From Cubamyces lactineus (taxonomy: Eukaryota > Basidiomycota > Agaricomycetes > Polyporales > Polyporaceae), in assembly GCA_022376465.1 (NCBI GenBank), contig JACDTU010000015.1, forward strand, positions 682,001-746,000: a stretch of DNA of 64,000 nt, given 5' to 3'. The position numbers and the translations under genes were made by a program. Below the pieces are notes generated by a model. That model was not told where the DNA came from. It saw only the letters and a list, made by a program, of their open reading frames with translations, and did not search any database. Numbering within the stretch: the stretch's first letter is position 1; each line of letters opens with the position of its first letter. Below are positions 25,607-38,300 of this stretch, in pieces.

Positions 25607-26808
25607 ATGGCCTCCAAACGCAAGAACGACGCGAGTGCGTATATCCTTCCTGCGAACCGGTGGTCGTGAGACGCATTTTCTTACGAAGTTCTGTTCTAAT
25701 TCGTGTTCATGTTGCGCGTCGACGCGTCGTGTCACGTCATGCGCGTTTGGGCTGGGCAGACGCGTCTCCAGCAGCAGCAGCACCAGCGAAGAAGATCAAG
25801 ACCACAGGCGGAACTACGTCTGAGCTTGTAGGATCTGCAGAGGATGCTCTTCGGGCTGCTGCAGAGGTGGCTGCAGCAGCTCATACGGAAGCAGCATACA
25901 TGAGTGCAGCCCCTGCAGCGGTCCTGGAGTCAGTCTCCACAGCAGCAGCAACACCCGTCGAATCGACTGAACCGGACGACTGTGCTGAAGCGGAGGACTC
26001 CTCCGAAGCTGAGAATCTCGACGAAGCTGGAGACAGCGACGAAGCAGAGGACGAGGACGAAGCAGAGGGCTCTGACGAAGCTGACGGCTCCGACGAGTCT
26101 GAGTCCTCCGAAGACGACGAGTCCTCCTCCGAGTCCGACTCTGACGCGTCCTCCGCATCCGCCGAGGCGCACTTCGTCGGGAAGTTCGACCTCTACTCCA
26201 GCCAGCTCCCCTTCCTCCGGCGCAGATACCTCCCCCGCCGCGCCCCCTCCCCACCCTCCTACTACCCCTACACCTACACCTCCCCCGAACCCACAAGCCT
26301 CAACTTCTCCGCCGTCTACGCCAAGATCCGCACGCTCCAGTCCAAGCCCGACTACAGCCTCCGCCTCGTGCTCTCCCCCTCGGGCACGGGCCGCCTCGCA
26401 TGCCCGTACCTCGAGAACCCATGCACGGGAGAAGAGCTCGCGCCCATCCTCATCTCCGGGTTCACCAGCCCCGACGTGCACTTCACCCCGAAGCAGGCGG
26501 TGCACCCGCGCACCGTGCCGGCACACCCTGGCGCGGTGGCGGGCTTCGTGGGCACGCTCGCGCTGGAGGACAGGAACGGGTGCGGGATGGGGTGCGCGGG
26601 CGCGGGCGCGCTCAAGATGCGCAAGGTGTGGGCGCGCGGGGGCGGGAAGGAGCTGTTTGAGGGGTGGTGGGAGATGGACGTCCGGTATGGCCCGTTGGCG
26701 AAGTGGTATGTCGAGGACCGGCAGGTGAAGTTTGCGGGCAGGTTTTGGGCGGTGAGGGCGCGGAGGGACGAGAGCGGGCGGGAGATTGGGATTGAGGAGG
26801 ATGTTTGA
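25607..26808 (+). CDS. Fungal protein of unknown function with acidic disordered N-terminal half
   Basis: Two exons, 25607-25634 and 25760-26808, with a 125-nt intron, give 358 residues. It starts MASKRKNDA, a basic patch that could be a nuclear signal, then Ala-rich sequence with PAKKIK. Residues 79-146 are almost entirely Asp, Glu, Ser and Ala, and must be disordered. Residues 150-358 look folded: FDLYSSQLPFLRRRYLP, a Pro/Tyr-rich link, and a mixed region with GCGMGCAGAG and ending in EIGIEEDV. No catalytic motif is recognised. The acidic block and basic start resemble nuclear chaperone or chromatin proteins only in composition, so no function is assigned. The start is supported by the short first exon, whose frame joins cleanly, and by a CT-rich leader. 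Confidence 0.72.
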
Positions 26809-28558
26809 GCGAGGGGCGCTACTTTGAGCTTGGTGGGCGGCTCGAAGTCGGGATGTTGAGGTATGCTGCTGCTGCTGTCAATGTCAGGGTGTACGTGCGT
26901 GTTTGCTTGCTGAGCGAGGCTGGCGGCGGCGGCGGCGCTCTGGCAGGCCCGAGTCCCGATGGGGGCGGGGGAGCGGAAGCGGAAGTGGAGGCCATCGGGT
27001 CGGAGGAAGGGACGCACGGTGCGATGCGGTGCAGCGGCATACATGTACGGACGTGCGCAGATGGGCGCAGAGCATTTTTTGCGTTTGTGGTCTGCGTTTG
27101 GGGCGGAGCGCTGCCTATAGCTGTTGCGTGCATGCATTGGCCGTGGGCAAAGCGCTAGCGCTCCGTCGGTGGCTCGGCATCTGGACGTCGGTCGTCTTCG
27201 ACTCCTGCGGGCGTGGAGCATGTAGAGCGTTGGTAAGCCTGTGCAGCGCACGATGGTGAGTTCCGCGGCGGACGGTCTCTGCGCGATTTTTTTTTCATGC
27301 CATCCAGATAGATCTTTGTCTGAACGGTAGTAACTCGAGAGGCGTAGTCATATTGCGTACATCGTGAATGGGCAATGCGTATCCACGCGCATGGATGCGG
27401 ATTGTTGACGGAATGGGGACAGGCGCGAGCGAGTCAGGGTGACTATGGCGACTTCTTTGTGGTGCAGTGCTGCTCAAAGCGATATCCCTGAATGTGGATG
27501 AGTAGGACTGCAGAAAGGGGTACTTGGATGTATCGACTTGTGGAAAGTGTGCACGCACGGGTGATGGGAGAGACAAACAGGGAGGCGGGAGGTGGCGTGG
27601 GAAAGCAGAGACCTGGTCTATAGCGGGGCCGGATAAGGGAGGGTATGGAGGCGCCGGAAGGAGAGATGAGCCGATGTGAGGGGAGGATCTTAGGTTCCTG
27701 GCTGTTCACTCGCTTAGGTTGCGGACTCCTCCCGGGCGTCCATGCGTGGCCGCTCGAACGAGGCTCTGCCACCTCTTGCCAGCACAAGCGATCGAATTAT
27801 ATATATATATATTTCCCTCGCGCTGCCGCCGTCCTCCTGCGTCCCTCCCTCGAACTCTTCTTCCTCGCCTGCCTGTCTCGACGCGTCCCGCCTCTCGTCC
27901 CGCCTCGCCTGCTTTCTCCATTTCCTTCACTGCCGCGATCACGCACGGTGTGGTGTGTGTACCGTTCTTCACGTCAGTGCACGACCTCGGGCCTCAAGGA
28001 GAGGACCTAAGCGAAGCGACCGTAGCGGGCAAGACCGCACCATCTGCCACGCACCGGCCTCGTTGTGGAGGCGTCTGACGGTAAGTGCGTCGTTCTGGAA
28101 GAAGTGAGGGCGTCCGGGGAGCCGGATCAGAAGGGGCGATTGGGTTGGAACTCAGCGGAGGAGATATATTGTGGTCGAGGGCGAATAAACGGGGAGGGCG
28201 TGGCAAGGGGAGGCCGGGGCGGAGAGCCGGGGCCGGAGTCTGGGATTGGCAAGGTTGTGCGCTGGCGCGGACCCAAGTCAACTCACGCGCGTGGATATTG
28301 CCATTGCCGTTCTGGCCGGTTCGAGTTCGCAGTGCCTCAGCCTGCGTGAGCTGTTACCACACCCTCGAGGGTCCCTCCTCTGCCCCCTCGCCCCTTCCTT
28401 CCGAGCCGAACCCTGCCTCCCTTTTTCGTTTTTCCCTCCAGATCCTCTTATGCTTATATCAGTCCCTCTCCAACAGCCTCTTCCCCACAAGCCTCCCTTT
28501 GTCCCCGCCCCCGACGCCTCCCGCCCTCCTCCCGCGACACTCCCCTCCATCCCCTCCC
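26809..28558. promoter_or_regulatory. Intergenic region and long pyrimidine-rich leader of the cyclin gene
   Basis: The first part is the 3' region of the acidic protein gene. From about 27820 the + strand becomes strongly C/T-rich, preceded by an (AT)n run at 27798-27812 (tatatatata), and this continues to the cyclin start at 28559. That is the usual look of a fungal promoter and 5' untranslated region. No gene is supported inside. Confidence 0.55.
27798..27812 (+). repeat. (AT)n run, possible TATA element
   Basis: An uninterrupted alternating TA run lies just upstream of a long pyrimidine tract. It could serve as a TATA region for the cyclin gene, although it lies about 750 bp from the start codon. 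Confidence 0.45.
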
Positions 28559-29785
28559 ATGGCCACCGTCTCTGGTCCTTCAAACCCACGACACCCCTCC
28601 CCCTTCCGCAGACCCCCAAAGCTCAACACTCGTCCCGCAGGCAACCAGGGTGTGGTGAGTCCCAGCGCTCGTTTACTTTCCTTTTCCGACTTCCCCCCAC
28701 TCACCTCTCTCCTCGGCCGGCGTGTCTCCCTCCGTCCCTAGCCTGACCCATTTTACGGCCACGAAGAGAACGCGAAATTATGTGCCAGATTCGTCACCCA
28801 TTTATTTGCGTGTCCGGACCTGCCCCCAACATCCACCGCCGTCCCCCCGGCGCCCTCCCCTCCCCTCGCAAACTTCATCGCCTACGCCCTCCATCGTACC
28901 CGACTACACATATCCGTCACCTTCGCCGCTCTATACCTCCTTCAACGCCTAAAAGCCCGCTTCCCCGCCGCGCGGGGCAGCTCCGGCCACCGCCTCTTCA
29001 TCTCCGCATTCATGATCGCGAGCAAGGTCATCTGCGACGATACCTACTCGAACAAGTCGTGGTCCATCGTCGGCCAGGGCATGTTCGCACTGCGCGAGAT
29101 CAACCAGATGGAACGCGAGATGTGCAGCTACCTCGAGTGGCAGCTCAACATCGACCCAGAAGCTCTCAAAGAGTTCGAGGCCAAGGTGCGCCGCGACTTC
29201 AAGGGCCCAGGGCCATACCCCACCTACGTCGTCTCCACCCCCGCGCCCTCGCCCATGCCCTCGACGACCCCCTACACGCAGGCCAACGGCGATGCTGCAC
29301 CCACTCCGTCCTTCACGAAGCGCCCGACCCAGCCCCCATCAACATCGCCCCCCAAGCCCATCCCGCCACCCGTGCCCGTCCACGCCGGGAACCCATACGG
29401 GCCCGCAGGACACAACGCGGGGGCGGCAGCCGCACCTGGATCGGGCACATCGTCCGCGCCGAACACCCCAGATACCCCGGAGTCGTCCATGTCGACATCG
29501 ACGTCGCCCGCAAGCTCTGCACCGCCGTCGACTCCAATCGGATACGAGGACCACAACGTGCGCGTTGTTGGCTCGGGAACCGTGGGCGCCCCAATCAATA
29601 TCGACCACTCGGGAAGCCCGAGTGCGAGGGGCTCGCCTGCGGCGGTTGCGAGTTCGTCTTCGGCGCAGGGGCCGGCTGCTGCTGTTGCGGCGGCGGCGGC
29701 TGCGTATGCGCGCGGGGTGCCGGCGGTGCTGAAGAAGGCGAAGTGCGGAGACATCTTTGCGCGTGCGGCGCCGTGCGTGTGGTAG
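28559..29785 (+). CDS. Pcl/Pho80-type cyclin
   Basis: Two exons, 28559-28654 and 28742-29785 (87-nt intron), give 379 residues. A basic, Pro-rich N-terminus (FRRPPKLNTRPAG) is followed by a cyclin box from about 33 to 170. Typical pieces are HISVTFAALYLLQRL (helix 1-2), SAFMIASKVICDDTYSNKSW (helix 3 region, near 120-139) and REINQMEREMCSYLEWQLNI (helix 5, near 150-169). The rest is low-complexity Pro/Ser/Thr/Ala, with many SP/TP sites that a kinase could phosphorylate. Members of the family activate a Pho85/Cdk5-type kinase in cell-cycle start, polarity or phosphate signalling; which of these applies cannot be read here. An open frame extends upstream, but the CT-rich leader and the ATG in context cccatgg favour the chosen start. 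Confidence 0.85.
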
Positions 29786-32300
29786 AGCGAGGTTGCGCTG
29801 CGATTGCTCGTGCGCGTTCGCTCCCCGACGATGGCGTCCCTGCTGCGGTTCATGCTTGCTTGACCTCGCTACTCTCCTCCTTTTTCCACTATTCTACAGG
29901 TCTTTGGTTCTGCTTGCTTGCATGCAGTGCGCGTGTGCGCATCTCGATATCGGTCCCTTCGGGCATCCGAACGTGCCCGCCTCTCTGGATGCGGCACATC
30001 GGGATATCCGCACAGCCCGATAGGACGCTGGCGATAGGATGAAGCAGGACGAGGATGGGAAGCAGCATAGGTCGAGGTAGCCAGACGAGGGATGGGATAG
30101 GGATGGGCTGACAGTGGGAGTGCGCAGGATGATGGGGGCGAGGGCGTGCGTGCGCGGCGGTGCGTACCGTGCCGTCCTGGCCTTTGGCATCCGCCGTGCA
30201 CGACTGCTCGATGCTCTTACCCCCTCGCCCTCGCCTGCGTGCTCCTCGTAGTTGCCTCGCCATCGTTCATCTTGGTGAGCCCTCCTGACGTTTGAGCCGC
30301 CGTCCTCGACGTCGTTTGTCGAGTTGGACTCGATATCGGCGTCATCTGGACACGATCGGCTTCGTCGTCGTCCTCTATCGCTACATCGCTATATCGCTCT
30401 CGACCTGTCGCCTCCCGCCTCCCCTCGCGACCGCGCCTTGCACCTTGCACCTCTCACTTCGATGCAATCGCATCGCATCGCAATCGTATCTCGTGGACCG
30501 TGGACCGTGCTCCTCTTGCTCCAGTTACACCCCCGCCTCCGCCGCCATCGCTGCTGCCGCCATCATCAATACTTATCATTATACCCTCCAACATGCCATT
30601 CCCCCACCCTTCATCCCGCTATCCCCACCCCACCCCACCCATCGTCGCCGCCGCCGCCGTTGTTGCGGCCTCCGTTTTCCCCGTACGCGCACTTGCACTC
30701 CGTTGGGCTATATCGTGTATCGTGGACCGTCAACCGCACTCACCTGCACATGCCGCCGCCGCCGCTCCTTGCTTCGACCTCGACGCCGTTGACAGCAGCG
30801 CATATATGACTCTTGGCTCCCGACATTCGGCCCTGTCGCATATTTCTTCTGCCCTCCCCCCCCCCTTCCTCCGCGCCTGATCCTCACTATTTCTATTGCA
30901 CCGCACCGCACCGCACGCACTCACGCACACTCTCATATCCTCATATTGACACACAGACACACACTCATACGCTCACACAGTTCCCCATGCTCACGTTCAT
31001 GCTTCATACTCTCTCGTACTCACGCGCCCGACATACATTGCCCCGTTGCCTTGGTTTCTCTGCGTCTCTCCTGTTTTTTTTTTTCTTTCTTCCTTCTGTC
31101 CTGCGTTCCGACATACAGCAGCAGCTCGTTCGCGGTTCGTGCGCGCGCGTTTTTTTTTCCCACTTATTTACTGCCGGCTCGGCTTCTCGATGTCGCGATA
31201 TGGCTCTCTCCCCCATATGAATACCACCCCGCGTACGGTACATACGCGCGCGTAGTCCGGAGCGGCTGCTCGAGTCTTTCTTCTTCTTTCCTTCTTTTCT
31301 TTCTTTCTCTCGTATTTTCTTCGATCTACTCACCAAGCACGGTCATACGGTCATCCGCCACCACCCATCGCACATGTTGTATAGTAATCAGTTATATCCC
31401 GCAAGCAAGCAGAATAAGTAAAGAATCGATATCTAGTATAAACACCTCTCTCCCTTGCTCCCTTGCCCTCAAAGACTTGTTCTATGGACGAATGGACAAA
31501 TGCGAATGGACAAGAGTCGAACGGACGGACGGACGGACGGTTCTGCGCACGTTCTGATAGGTACCAAATAATGCTAGAGATGTATACCGATGTGATTGTA
31601 ATAATTGGCGTTATTGTCCCATTGACAGAAAGAGTCGTGCTGGTGCTGGCAGGGCCGTTGTGAACCGTGCGCGAGGACTACCGCGTATGCGCATATACGC
31701 GTAGTATAATAGTAACAGAAGACGAGAAGACGTCTCCAGTCTCTATTATCTTTCCAATGTTTCCATCGTTTAGCGGAGTCTTCACGTCGATGTAGGCTGT
31801 AGCGAACGCGAAGGCTGCTCGCTGACAATTGCCTTGGAGACGGAGATACTCGACGATTATGCTCATGCTCGTGGCTGCTGCCAGACGAGGCCGAGCGTCC
31901 CGACCTCCGACTCCCGACTTGACGCTCCTTCACACTTCACGCGCGCGCTTTGTCAACGGCTGTATATAGAGCGTAGAGCGTAGAGTGACGTTAATGTTGA
32001 CGGTGTTGATGTGCGTCGCGACTCGCCAGCGTCGTGGCGGCCGCGAGGCTTGAAGGCCGCCTCCGTCTGAATCCGCCGCGTTCTGAATCTGTTGGAAGGA
32101 TTCGTCGCATTGCTGCCATTGCACTTGGGGCAGTGGGCACGCTGTGGTACCTGTACGCGAACGCGAACGCGTAGCTTCGCGGCGACGTCGCCAGTGATAG
32201 CCAGGGGGTTCTCCGTTGTGGCTTAATCATTTATGATTCGTTCTTCAAGATGTCGAGTGAAGAGAACCTATGCCGGGGACCTTGCCTTGCCTTGCCTTAG
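29786..32300. other. 3' region of the cyclin gene and an orphan pyrimidine-rich block
   Basis: After the cyclin stop there is about 500 bp of mixed sequence. From about 30290 to 31330 the + strand is strongly C/T-rich with CA repeats and runs of T. This resembles a promoter/leader for a + strand gene, yet no coding exon follows that I can support. A (GGAC)n run lies at 31522-31540 and a (CTTGC)n run at 32280-32299. The block may be a very long 3' UTR, a non-coding RNA gene or the promoter of a lost gene. Confidence 0.4.
31522..31540 (+). repeat. (GGAC)n microsatellite
   Basis: Almost five exact copies of the tetranucleotide follow each other. Confidence 0.85.
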
Positions 32301-35300
32301 CCTGTTGCCCAGCGCGCGCCCCAACTGACCTCCAGTCACGAAATATTGGCCAATTGGAACGATGATCGGTGCACACTGCAAGTACTGTACAGTCTGTACT
32401 TACCGTGCCGTACGATGTGCGAGGGCCCAGCGACGGGAGCGCGCCGATCGAGTCGGCGTGGGCGCTCCAAACACCAGTTTTGACTTCCGGCTAGCGAGAT
32501 TTCGTGAAGGGGATCTTTTTAAATCCCCCCCCTCCCCCCAACACTTCTTTTCTCGATCAGGGCGCGGCGGCTGCGGGGAAAATTGGGTGGCAATATGGGC
32601 GTTGGCAGGGGCAAGGAGGCGGACGGATTTGCTTCCGTGTGGCCCCTGAGTGCTCAGTGCAGTAGGTGCGCATGCGACGGTCGGCCGTTCGTGGAGTGAA
32701 GTGAAGTCTCGGGGCTCGGGGATTCAGAGGGATCGTTCACGTAGGCGTTGGAGAGCAGTTCGAATTGCGTTGCATCGCAGCTTATACTGAACGAGATCAG
32801 TGCTATCTTAGCTTGTATCTGACCTTTATCGCGCATACGTGCTCGCCTTTGCCAAATGATCGACAAGCGCGAACTAAAGACCCGCGATCCGTGTTGGCGT
32901 CATCGGACCTTCGTAAGTAGTACACCGACAGTGCACTGCTCACTTCTGAAGTCTTCGGGTGGCGAGACTCGGCGCGACCACCTACGAAGTTCCGATGGGT
33001 ACTCGGAGAGTCCGCCGGTGCAAACTTGCAGTTGGTCACGGTTCACGGTGAGTACGGTAAGGACGATGGAGTAAGAGAGCTTGAAGCTCAAGAAGAGAAG
33101 CTCGGCACGGAGCTCGGGACCGGCCTTGTCGGCCGGCTCGGTCCGGGGGGAGACGATCGCGGACCACGCTGCTCCGAGTCCAAACCCCAAGACTCAAGTC
33201 GATCTCTTGCAATTGCTGGTGCACCGAGGACGACGACGACGCCTCAATCGATGGTACATGCTGCACACACTCAGGGGCCCGACGCCTCCGGGACCGACAC
33301 ACCGACGCCATCGCCGACGCCGCAGCCACAAAATGGAACTCGAGAGCGGCCTCCTCAGATGGGCATCAGGGCTTGGGGACCGTCAGGCGGGCAGGTGGCG
33401 GCGGCCATGGGCTCATGTGCATGCCGCCAAGGGCAATCGGGCGGTGCGTGCAGCGTTGACGAAAATGTGCGGAAAATTGCATGATATATTGCTATGGCGC
33501 AATGTGCACCTGTGTTGCACGCGGCGCGTTGCACCACGGTGACCAACAGTTATCGGTGAGCTACTACGTTCAGCTTGTAGCGACATCGCGTTGATTTGGA
33601 AGTAGCACCGTACGTATCTGTCCTACATCACTCGAGTCAACTCTCGCGAACTCATCCATGTTTTCTAGGATGGGATTTAACAGCTTATTGACCAGGACAA
33701 ACGGGTGCAGACGGGTGAACAAGACACTGCTATCCACATCGTCTAAAACGTGCACAGTGCACCCCAGACCGGTGTGCACGCAGGACACACATGCGTCGCA
33801 CTGTGGAGCAAGATGATCGGCACTCGAGTCTGGGGTTCAGTCGGGCGGGACAGGGCGGGAGGCGGGCTCGACGCACCTCCTCAAGTGTTCTTCCGCCTTG
33901 GCCGACTCAGTCTCCGTACCCTCCCGACCCTGCTGCAGCCACCGCAGTGTGCCGCGGCTGCCTGCCGCGCGGCGCGCCATATCGCTGTGCACGTTGCGCG
34001 TTGCAGCTTGCACAATGCGGGGTAAGTTACCGGTGAATGGTTGTGCCTGCCGGCAAGTAAGCACGGTGACGCGGGCGAACAACAGCAGCACTCACTGCTC
34101 AGCAGCAGTGGATCCGGATAAGATAGCGTGAACTTGAACTTCACTGGAATCGACGTCGAGAGCGGGCGAGATGGGGCGGGGTGGCGGCGAGGCGCGTCGG
34201 CCCACCGTACTGCGCGTTCGGCATAACGAGCTTGGAAGAACGTTTGGTAACGAAGTGCAACCACCGCGAGGGTGCGCACCATGAGCGTTATCTTCACGCG
34301 CGTCGTGGCCGACGCGTCCACTTTGACGCGCCAGCTCGCGCTGCTGACGACTGCTCTTTCTGATCAAGCTTGATATTCCGTTCCCCTTACCCCTTTTGCT
34401 AATCTCGGGACCGATGCAGTCCTCTCCCGACTTCGTCCTAAATGGTTGCAAGATCGCTCTTGCAGTTGGGCCTTGATGCGTACTTGTGCGTACGCCATCA
34501 GGAGCCAGGACGCACGCAGCCTGCCTGAAGGCGCGACCAAGCCTTTTTGGGCAGCGGTTCTGCCTCGTGCTACGATCCGTCGACAAGATTCAGACTCGCA
34601 CTGCGGCATGGGCGACGAAGAACCACTCGTGATGCACGATGAGTCGATCCAGGCTGGATATGGTCGCTACCGCGACAGCCATACCATCGTGGATCATCGT
34701 CGAGGTACACATCAGGTACGCATACGTTCTCCTATGCCTTCCTCCAGATGCGACTGGTTTTGTGTCGCTCTGTTGGGTAGCCTCGGACTTGGATCCGTCA
34801 GATGCCCTCAACTGCCTTGATCAGTCGATGCGACGGCCGCTCCTCCACCTCACCCAGTTTGTGCAGGCTAGTGCTGGTATCTACTGGGGCGGCCGCCGCG
34901 GTATCAGACGAGTCTGACTCTGACTCTCCATTGCACGCACGCCGCACGCCTGCGGTCTGATCAGCAGCCTGCATACCAGGCCCGCCTCGTGTCGGGTCAG
35001 ATGAGCGTGCCGCCTCGCGTTGCGGCGCGAGCGTCCGCTTGCCAGACGTTAACGTCGAACAAGACGTGAGACGTGTGGAGCGTAGACTTGGATGTGGACG
35101 CGTCTGAGTCGCGTTGGGCCTGAGACCGACTTGACTTGGAAGGCTTGCTGGAATGGTGCGTGCGACATCAGGCGACATCTTGGATAGTGGGTACTAAGTA
35201 CTAAGCGCCGGGCTTAGAGGGTGGGACGGTTTAGAATGTCTCTCTGTCTGCGCATGCGAGTCTGCGTTCCTAACTTGTTCACTTGCCGCGAGGCACATCA

Positions 35301-38300
35301 GACGTCAGCCACCGCATCATATGTGGACTCTAGTCTCTCTCTCTGAGAGTCAGGGCTTAGAAGGAAGTAAGCGCGTCGCGGAGTTCGACGTTTCATTGAC
35401 ATGTCTTGTTCGAATACAACTGACGAGATTCGACTCTAGCAGGCTAGCACAGGTCTCAAAGTCGAGGTCCCAGATTACGGTGGTTCAAGATTGGTTAGTA
35501 TATACACTGCTTGTGGCTCGAGGTCAGTCCATCGTCGAGTGCCGCGGTGTTGTGGACACGGTGGTTGCGCCGTTGTGGGGTTATCCATGCAGGGTTCAGA
35601 GATATCGATCTGGTGTGGTTATGTCGAGATGTCGCTGCGTTACCGACGCTGCCTCGAGGCGTCTCCTGCAATCACTGTCGGTGAGTGTTAATCATCATAT
35701 TAAACGAGGTCGATCAGTTTAGACGTTGACATGCCTAATTGTATATAATGCATTCACAGGCTGTACTACGTCCTGTCGAAAATATGCCGCGGCCGCTACA
35801 GTGATACACAGCTTACATATCAAGGGCTAGTACGACGCGACAACGGTTGTGGCTCCCTGTCACGGACCAACAGAAGTCTCGTTAGTAAGATGCTGGAGTC
35901 ACAACGTCCATCTGAGGGACATCAGTCCATCAACGGTGACAGCAGTCTCCATGAACACGCAACATTGCATTGCAAGCACCCTGGCTCGTGCATACAGGTG
36001 CGCACACGTTTCGTTCGCCTCCATCTCCCGACGCTGTAGTCGAAGTCTGATGTGATTGACGACGGCTGACCACAGCGTCTACTAGCGTCTGGCCGTCGGC
36101 GAGAGGTATGTACCGCCGGGCAATGTACTCACGCTTTGCAGCCCTGAAGCTTCGCAGGTGTGTGATTAGTCTTTCTGTTTTTCTCGGGGACTGAGTGGCA
36201 TATGTGCATTCGCAATGCTCGCGTTAGTCAGCTCAACTATTGTTTCTGGTGTTCTCATGCCCCGGACGCTGTTGGCACGCTTGTGCAATGACGGCGTCAG
36301 ATAGTCACGTTCTATGTCGCGGAGCTACTTACATGCGCACTCAGGTCGGAATCCGCGACTTCGCGCTCTCATGAGGTGCCGTTTTGTCGACAGTCAAGAC
36401 CCACCCGTGGCTCATGCGCACAGCACGACGCTCATCCAATGTGACCCCACCATGCGTTGATGGGTTGCTGCGCCGCACCTGCAGCCACCTCTGCTCACGC
36501 CCTACTATGTGGCAAAAGGTCAACGTCGTGGCGCTGGGTACCGGCCAGGCTACGAGGGCGGCACGGCTACAACTCAACAATCGAACGGTTCCTGCAATGC
36601 GCGGCTTCTCGACGCTCACGTGCGTTCCATCGGAAGGGCTGCTGTGATTTGAAGCATGCGCCCTGGGCAGGACATACGCGGGACGGAAGACAGAGAAGGA
36701 GACGAAGAGAGAGAGGAAGACACGGCCGGGATGGAGATCCCGCGGACGGTCAGGACGTAGATGTTCCGATGCGCGATGTGTACCACGGCACTGTATAGTG
36801 CAAGCTTTGATGCCGGGTGCGTGCATTGTATCAATGTATGGCCGCGGGCTCACGATACGCACGCCTCCTTCTGGCTTCTATCTCGCTTGATGCCTCCGGC
36901 GGTTCCGTTGATATCTGCAGAACACAGTCGCTGCTATCAGAACGCTCCTCAGGACCAGGTCCCCCTCTCCCCGGAACGCTATCATGTCAAGAAGCAGCAG
37001 TGTCAAAGACTTTCAGTGCGGATAGCCTTCGAGGGGCCGGCTTGACAGTCCGCTCCTGCGGATACCTGCATGCCGCCCCGAGGCACGGGTGCTTGGGTAT
37101 GTATGCTGGGTGAGCCGGCGGCAACTTAATGTAAAATGTGGTGGTGCTGTACTCGCGCGGGGTCCGGGTCAGAGTCCTGGCAAAACGCTCCCATAGCCCC
37201 ATGTCGGATACGCGCATCAACGTGCATCACTTGTACATACGTGGGCATGCACACGGTACGCCCGTCCGTCCATCCGAACCTGACCATGTCTGATATGATA
37301 CGATGCGGAGACGCTCAGTCGCTGGCGGGCCTGCGCATACGTGCGCTCGAGGCGGCGTACGTTCATCATCATTGCATCGTTCTGATGCGTGCGCCAGCGC
37401 GGCGCCTCCTTGGACGTTGACGGATATCCGGATATCCTTGCGGAAGGGGCGAATGACGCCCGCGCCAGGCGGCTTGCCACTGGATGGATATCTTCTTATG
37501 CGGACGCCGGGCTCTGCGCAGGACCACGCGCGTCAGGCTGAACAGAGATTGAGGTGCGGAGACGGACCCTGTCTGGCCTGAGCATTGACGTTGACACGGG
37601 CAGACAGGTGTTCGCGCGCTGATCATCCTAGTGCGGCACACATCAGCACATCAGCATATGCGGATTGTGTAAGTATAAGCAGAGTTCGGGGAGGCACGTC
37701 TGGTGTCCTCGTGGGACCCTGAGCATTGTGCCAGTGGGTCCCTCTGTCGCCGGGCGCCCCGAGCGACCCTGGGAACTTGGTCCAGGACTTCATGTTGCTC
37801 GCCGGCGATGTGCCTCCTGAGCCGACCGACGCAGCGTCTTTTCTGCATGCATTGATATCTGCAGTTATTCGGACTCTCAACTGCTCGCCGTGTCGCCGTG
37901 CCGGCATTCCTTACATCGCCGGTCCTGCCGCCTGGACATGCAGAGCTCGGCTAGACCGCTGCTGGACCACAGGTTGGGCAGCGAAATTGACTCGTGTTCG
38001 CGGATGTAGGTTAGTTTTTCATTGTATCAAGAGCTCTGTAGTGCTTATTGGACTCATGACTAGGATTCTGGATATCACCTGTGAAGGATATCCGCACCAC
38101 CACTTCACGCAGTAAGCCTGAGGTCGGCGCATGCGTCTCGGCCCGGCCGCGTTCCTCCAACAGGTATCTATTGCACCTTGTCCACGACCCTCTTCTGGCG
38201 GGAACAATGTCGCACCTTCGATGAATGCGCACGAGGCCGCCCACGGTAAGCTCCCGCGCCTTCGTCTGAAGCGGGCAATGTGCTTGTTCTCACCCGATCA

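Noticed and set aside
26352..27251. A 299-codon frame on the minus strand over the acidic protein gene
   Set aside because: It is a shadow of the GC-rich coding sequence on the plus strand and has no splice or family support.
29272..29853. Frames antisense to the cyclin gene
   Set aside because: They mirror the low-complexity Pro/Ser/Ala tail of the cyclin and match nothing else.
30292..30880. Overlapping plus-strand frames in the pyrimidine-rich block
   Set aside because: Several frames are open at once because of the C/T bias, their translations are low-complexity, and no start or splice signals fit.
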